Origin: Candidatus Thorarchaeota archaeon MP8T_1
GTDB taxonomy: Archaea > Asgardarchaeota > Thorarchaeia > Thorarchaeales > Thorarchaeaceae
NCBI GenBank assembly: GCA_002825465.1
Contig: PJER01000002.1
Coordinates: forward strand, 1 to 64,000
DNA length: 64,000 nt
Direction: 5' to 3'
Part shown: piece by piece, positions 63,120 through 64,000 of the stretch
Position numbering within the stretch: the stretch's first letter is position 1
Layout: each line of letters opens with the position of its first letter
The notes under the pieces: generated by a model
Database searches by the model: none
Told to the model about the DNA's origin: nothing
What the model saw: only the letters and a program-made list of their open reading frames with translations
Program-made: the position numbers and the translations under genes

Positions 63120-63284
63120 GTGAGTTCAAGTTTACTCAGTGTGTAGGATGTTAAAGTTTCTGTGTATTCTAGAACATACGTAAAATAAGCGCCATCTTGA
63201 AAATGAGTAGACAAAAGAGCCATGTGTCCGCATTGAAAACCTTGAAAAATCTGAACCCTTATCGGAATTGGTTGTAGAACTATA

Positions 63285-64000
63285 TCATCCTGGTCCCCCG
63301 TCTATTATGATCCAGCCAAAAGTGTCAATAATGTATTGCCGTGCATCAGCAGCTGCTCCCGCGCTGAATCTTGAAAAACCACCGTCAAATGTAACACCAT
63401 CCTGTAAGGTCAACTGCGCCCAGCCAATCAATAGATTATCATAGTTACTTGTCGACAATGTGACGCCAATGAACATGGAGTTCATGTCAGTTACACTGGA
63501 CACGTTCCAGTCACCGATATCTTGGTTGAAGGAAAATGCCTCATAGAACATACCGAGCATTTCTGTTACACTAGACACGTCCCAACTACCAATGGACTGA
63601 TTGAAGGCAAAAGCACTATTGAACATGGATATCATATTTGTCACGCTGGACACGTCCCAGCCACTGATATTTTGGTTGAAGGCAAAGGCACTATTGAACA
63701 TAAGACACATATCAGTAACACTGGACACGTCCCAGTTTCCGATATCTTGGTTGAAGGTTGAAGCAAATGCAAACATATAGCTCATATCAGTCACGCCGGA
63801 TACGTCCCAACTACTAATATTCTGATTGAAGGCTGAAGCACCATAGAACATAAAGGCCATGTTTGTCACGCTAGACACGTCCCAACCACTGATATCTTGG
63901 TTGAAGGTCGAGACCCCATCGAACATAGCTTCCATATTTATCACGTTGGACACGTCCCAGTCACTGATATCTTGATTGAAGACTGAAGCACCCCTGAACA
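63285..64000 (-). CDS. BspA-family DUF285-repeat surface protein, C-terminal part (N-terminus off window)
   Basis: Seven ~25-residue DUF285 repeats are visible ([20 protein letters not shown] type), followed by a cap domain [20 protein letters not shown] and AARQYII-like [12 protein letters not shown], ending IIDGGPG. This is the standard C-terminal end of bacterial BspA-like surface proteins, most common in Bacteroidetes-type genomes. No anchor or sorting motif follows. The 75-base repeats are very similar at nucleotide level, so copy number may vary. The frame stays open to base 64000. Horizontal origin is inferred. Confidence 0.85.
   Translation of the reverse strand, partial: FRGASVFNQDISDWDVSNVINMEAMFDGVSTFNQDISGWDVSSVTNMAFMFYGASAFNQNISSWDVSGVTDMSYMFAFASTFNQDIGNWDVSSVTDMCLMFNSAFAFNQNISGWDVSSVTNMISMFNSAFAFNQSIGSWDVSSVTEMLGMFYEAFSFNQDIGDWNVSSVTDMNSMFIGVTLSTSNYDNLLIGWAQLTLQDGVTFDGGFSRFSAGAAADARQYIIDTFGWIIIDGGPG

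Noticed and set aside
63285..64000. Regular ~75-base direct repeats that might be a CRISPR array or satellite
   Set aside because: The repeats keep an open reading frame and give DUF285 protein repeats with no unique spacers.

Overview
The window comes from an archaeon and almost certainly from an Asgard archaeon (Promethearchaeota). The decisive evidence is at the right end: a eukaryote-like ESCRT set with a Vps22/EAP30-type ESCRT-II subunit, a Vps25-type ESCRT-II subunit and a Vps4-type AAA ATPase with an N-terminal MIT domain. Other archaeal markers agree: ABCE1/Rli1, archaeal class I FBP aldolase and FBP aldolase/phosphatase, archaeal triosephosphate isomerase, the NurA-HerA-Mre11-Rad50 operon, archaeosine synthase ArcS with its radical-SAM partner RaSEA, family B DNA polymerase, and GGAGGTGA-type ribosome binding sites with TATA-like boxes. 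The moderate base composition and the MIT-Vps4 would suit a Thorarchaeia-like lineage, but that placement is a guess. I see no rRNA, CRISPR array, transposase or integrase. Genes are tightly packed and no gene-free stretch exceeds about 300 bases.

Layout. 0-3.3 kb: a truncated zinc alcohol dehydrogenase, an OsmC protein and a minus-strand run (YkgJ-like, PHP phosphoesterase, Mut7-C RNase). 3.3-12.2 kb: a polytopic membrane protein, ABCE1, then a large anchored exoprotein divergent from a double-FtsX permease. A 48-bp remnant of a second ABCE1 3' end follows the permease, so the exoprotein-permease block is bracketed by ABCE1 C-terminal sequence. 12.2-20.3 kb: nucleoside phosphorylase and a gluconeogenic/glycolytic group (FBP aldolase, FBP aldolase/phosphatase, triosephosphate isomerase, DUF89 phosphatase) mixed with a parvulin, a second dehydrogenase and small proteins. 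20.3-25.8 kb: a Nif3-like protein, two near-identical tRNA-Arg genes bracketing two paralogous small proteins, an M24-fold protein, a gamma-carbonic-anhydrase-like protein and two thioredoxins.

25.8-31.6 kb: DUF1998 helicase, ArcS and RaSEA in one run. 32-34.6 kb: a DUF11-rich protein with no export signal and a beta-lactamase-fold protein lacking its metal ligands. 34.8-41.3 kb: the double-strand-break resection operon. 41.3-46.4 kb: two tandem GT-C-like membrane proteins, then an IFT52/GIFT-like protein with coiled coils. 46.4-58.6 kb: HIT protein, PPC/DUF296 protein, PolB with PIP-box-like motifs at both ends, a TIM-barrel glycosidase-like protein, class III aminotransferase, a DNA methyltransferase without a restriction partner, an alpha/beta hydrolase, a winged-helix protein and AspRS. 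58.6-60.3 kb: a PadR regulator with a clear palindromic operator, leading into a cytosolic reductive-dehalogenase-like corrinoid/Fe-S protein. 60.4-63.1 kb: the ESCRT genes. 63.3-64 kb: the end of a BspA/DUF285-repeat protein that runs off the window.

Three threads recur. Many genes are followed by hairpins, several with T-tracts that look like bacterial intrinsic terminators. Four members of enzyme families (Nif3-like, M24-like, gamma-carbonic-anhydrase-like, UlaG-like) have lost some or most of their metal ligands. Several proteins look lineage-specific: the exoprotein-permease block, the small-protein pair between the tRNAs, and the cytosolic DUF11 protein.
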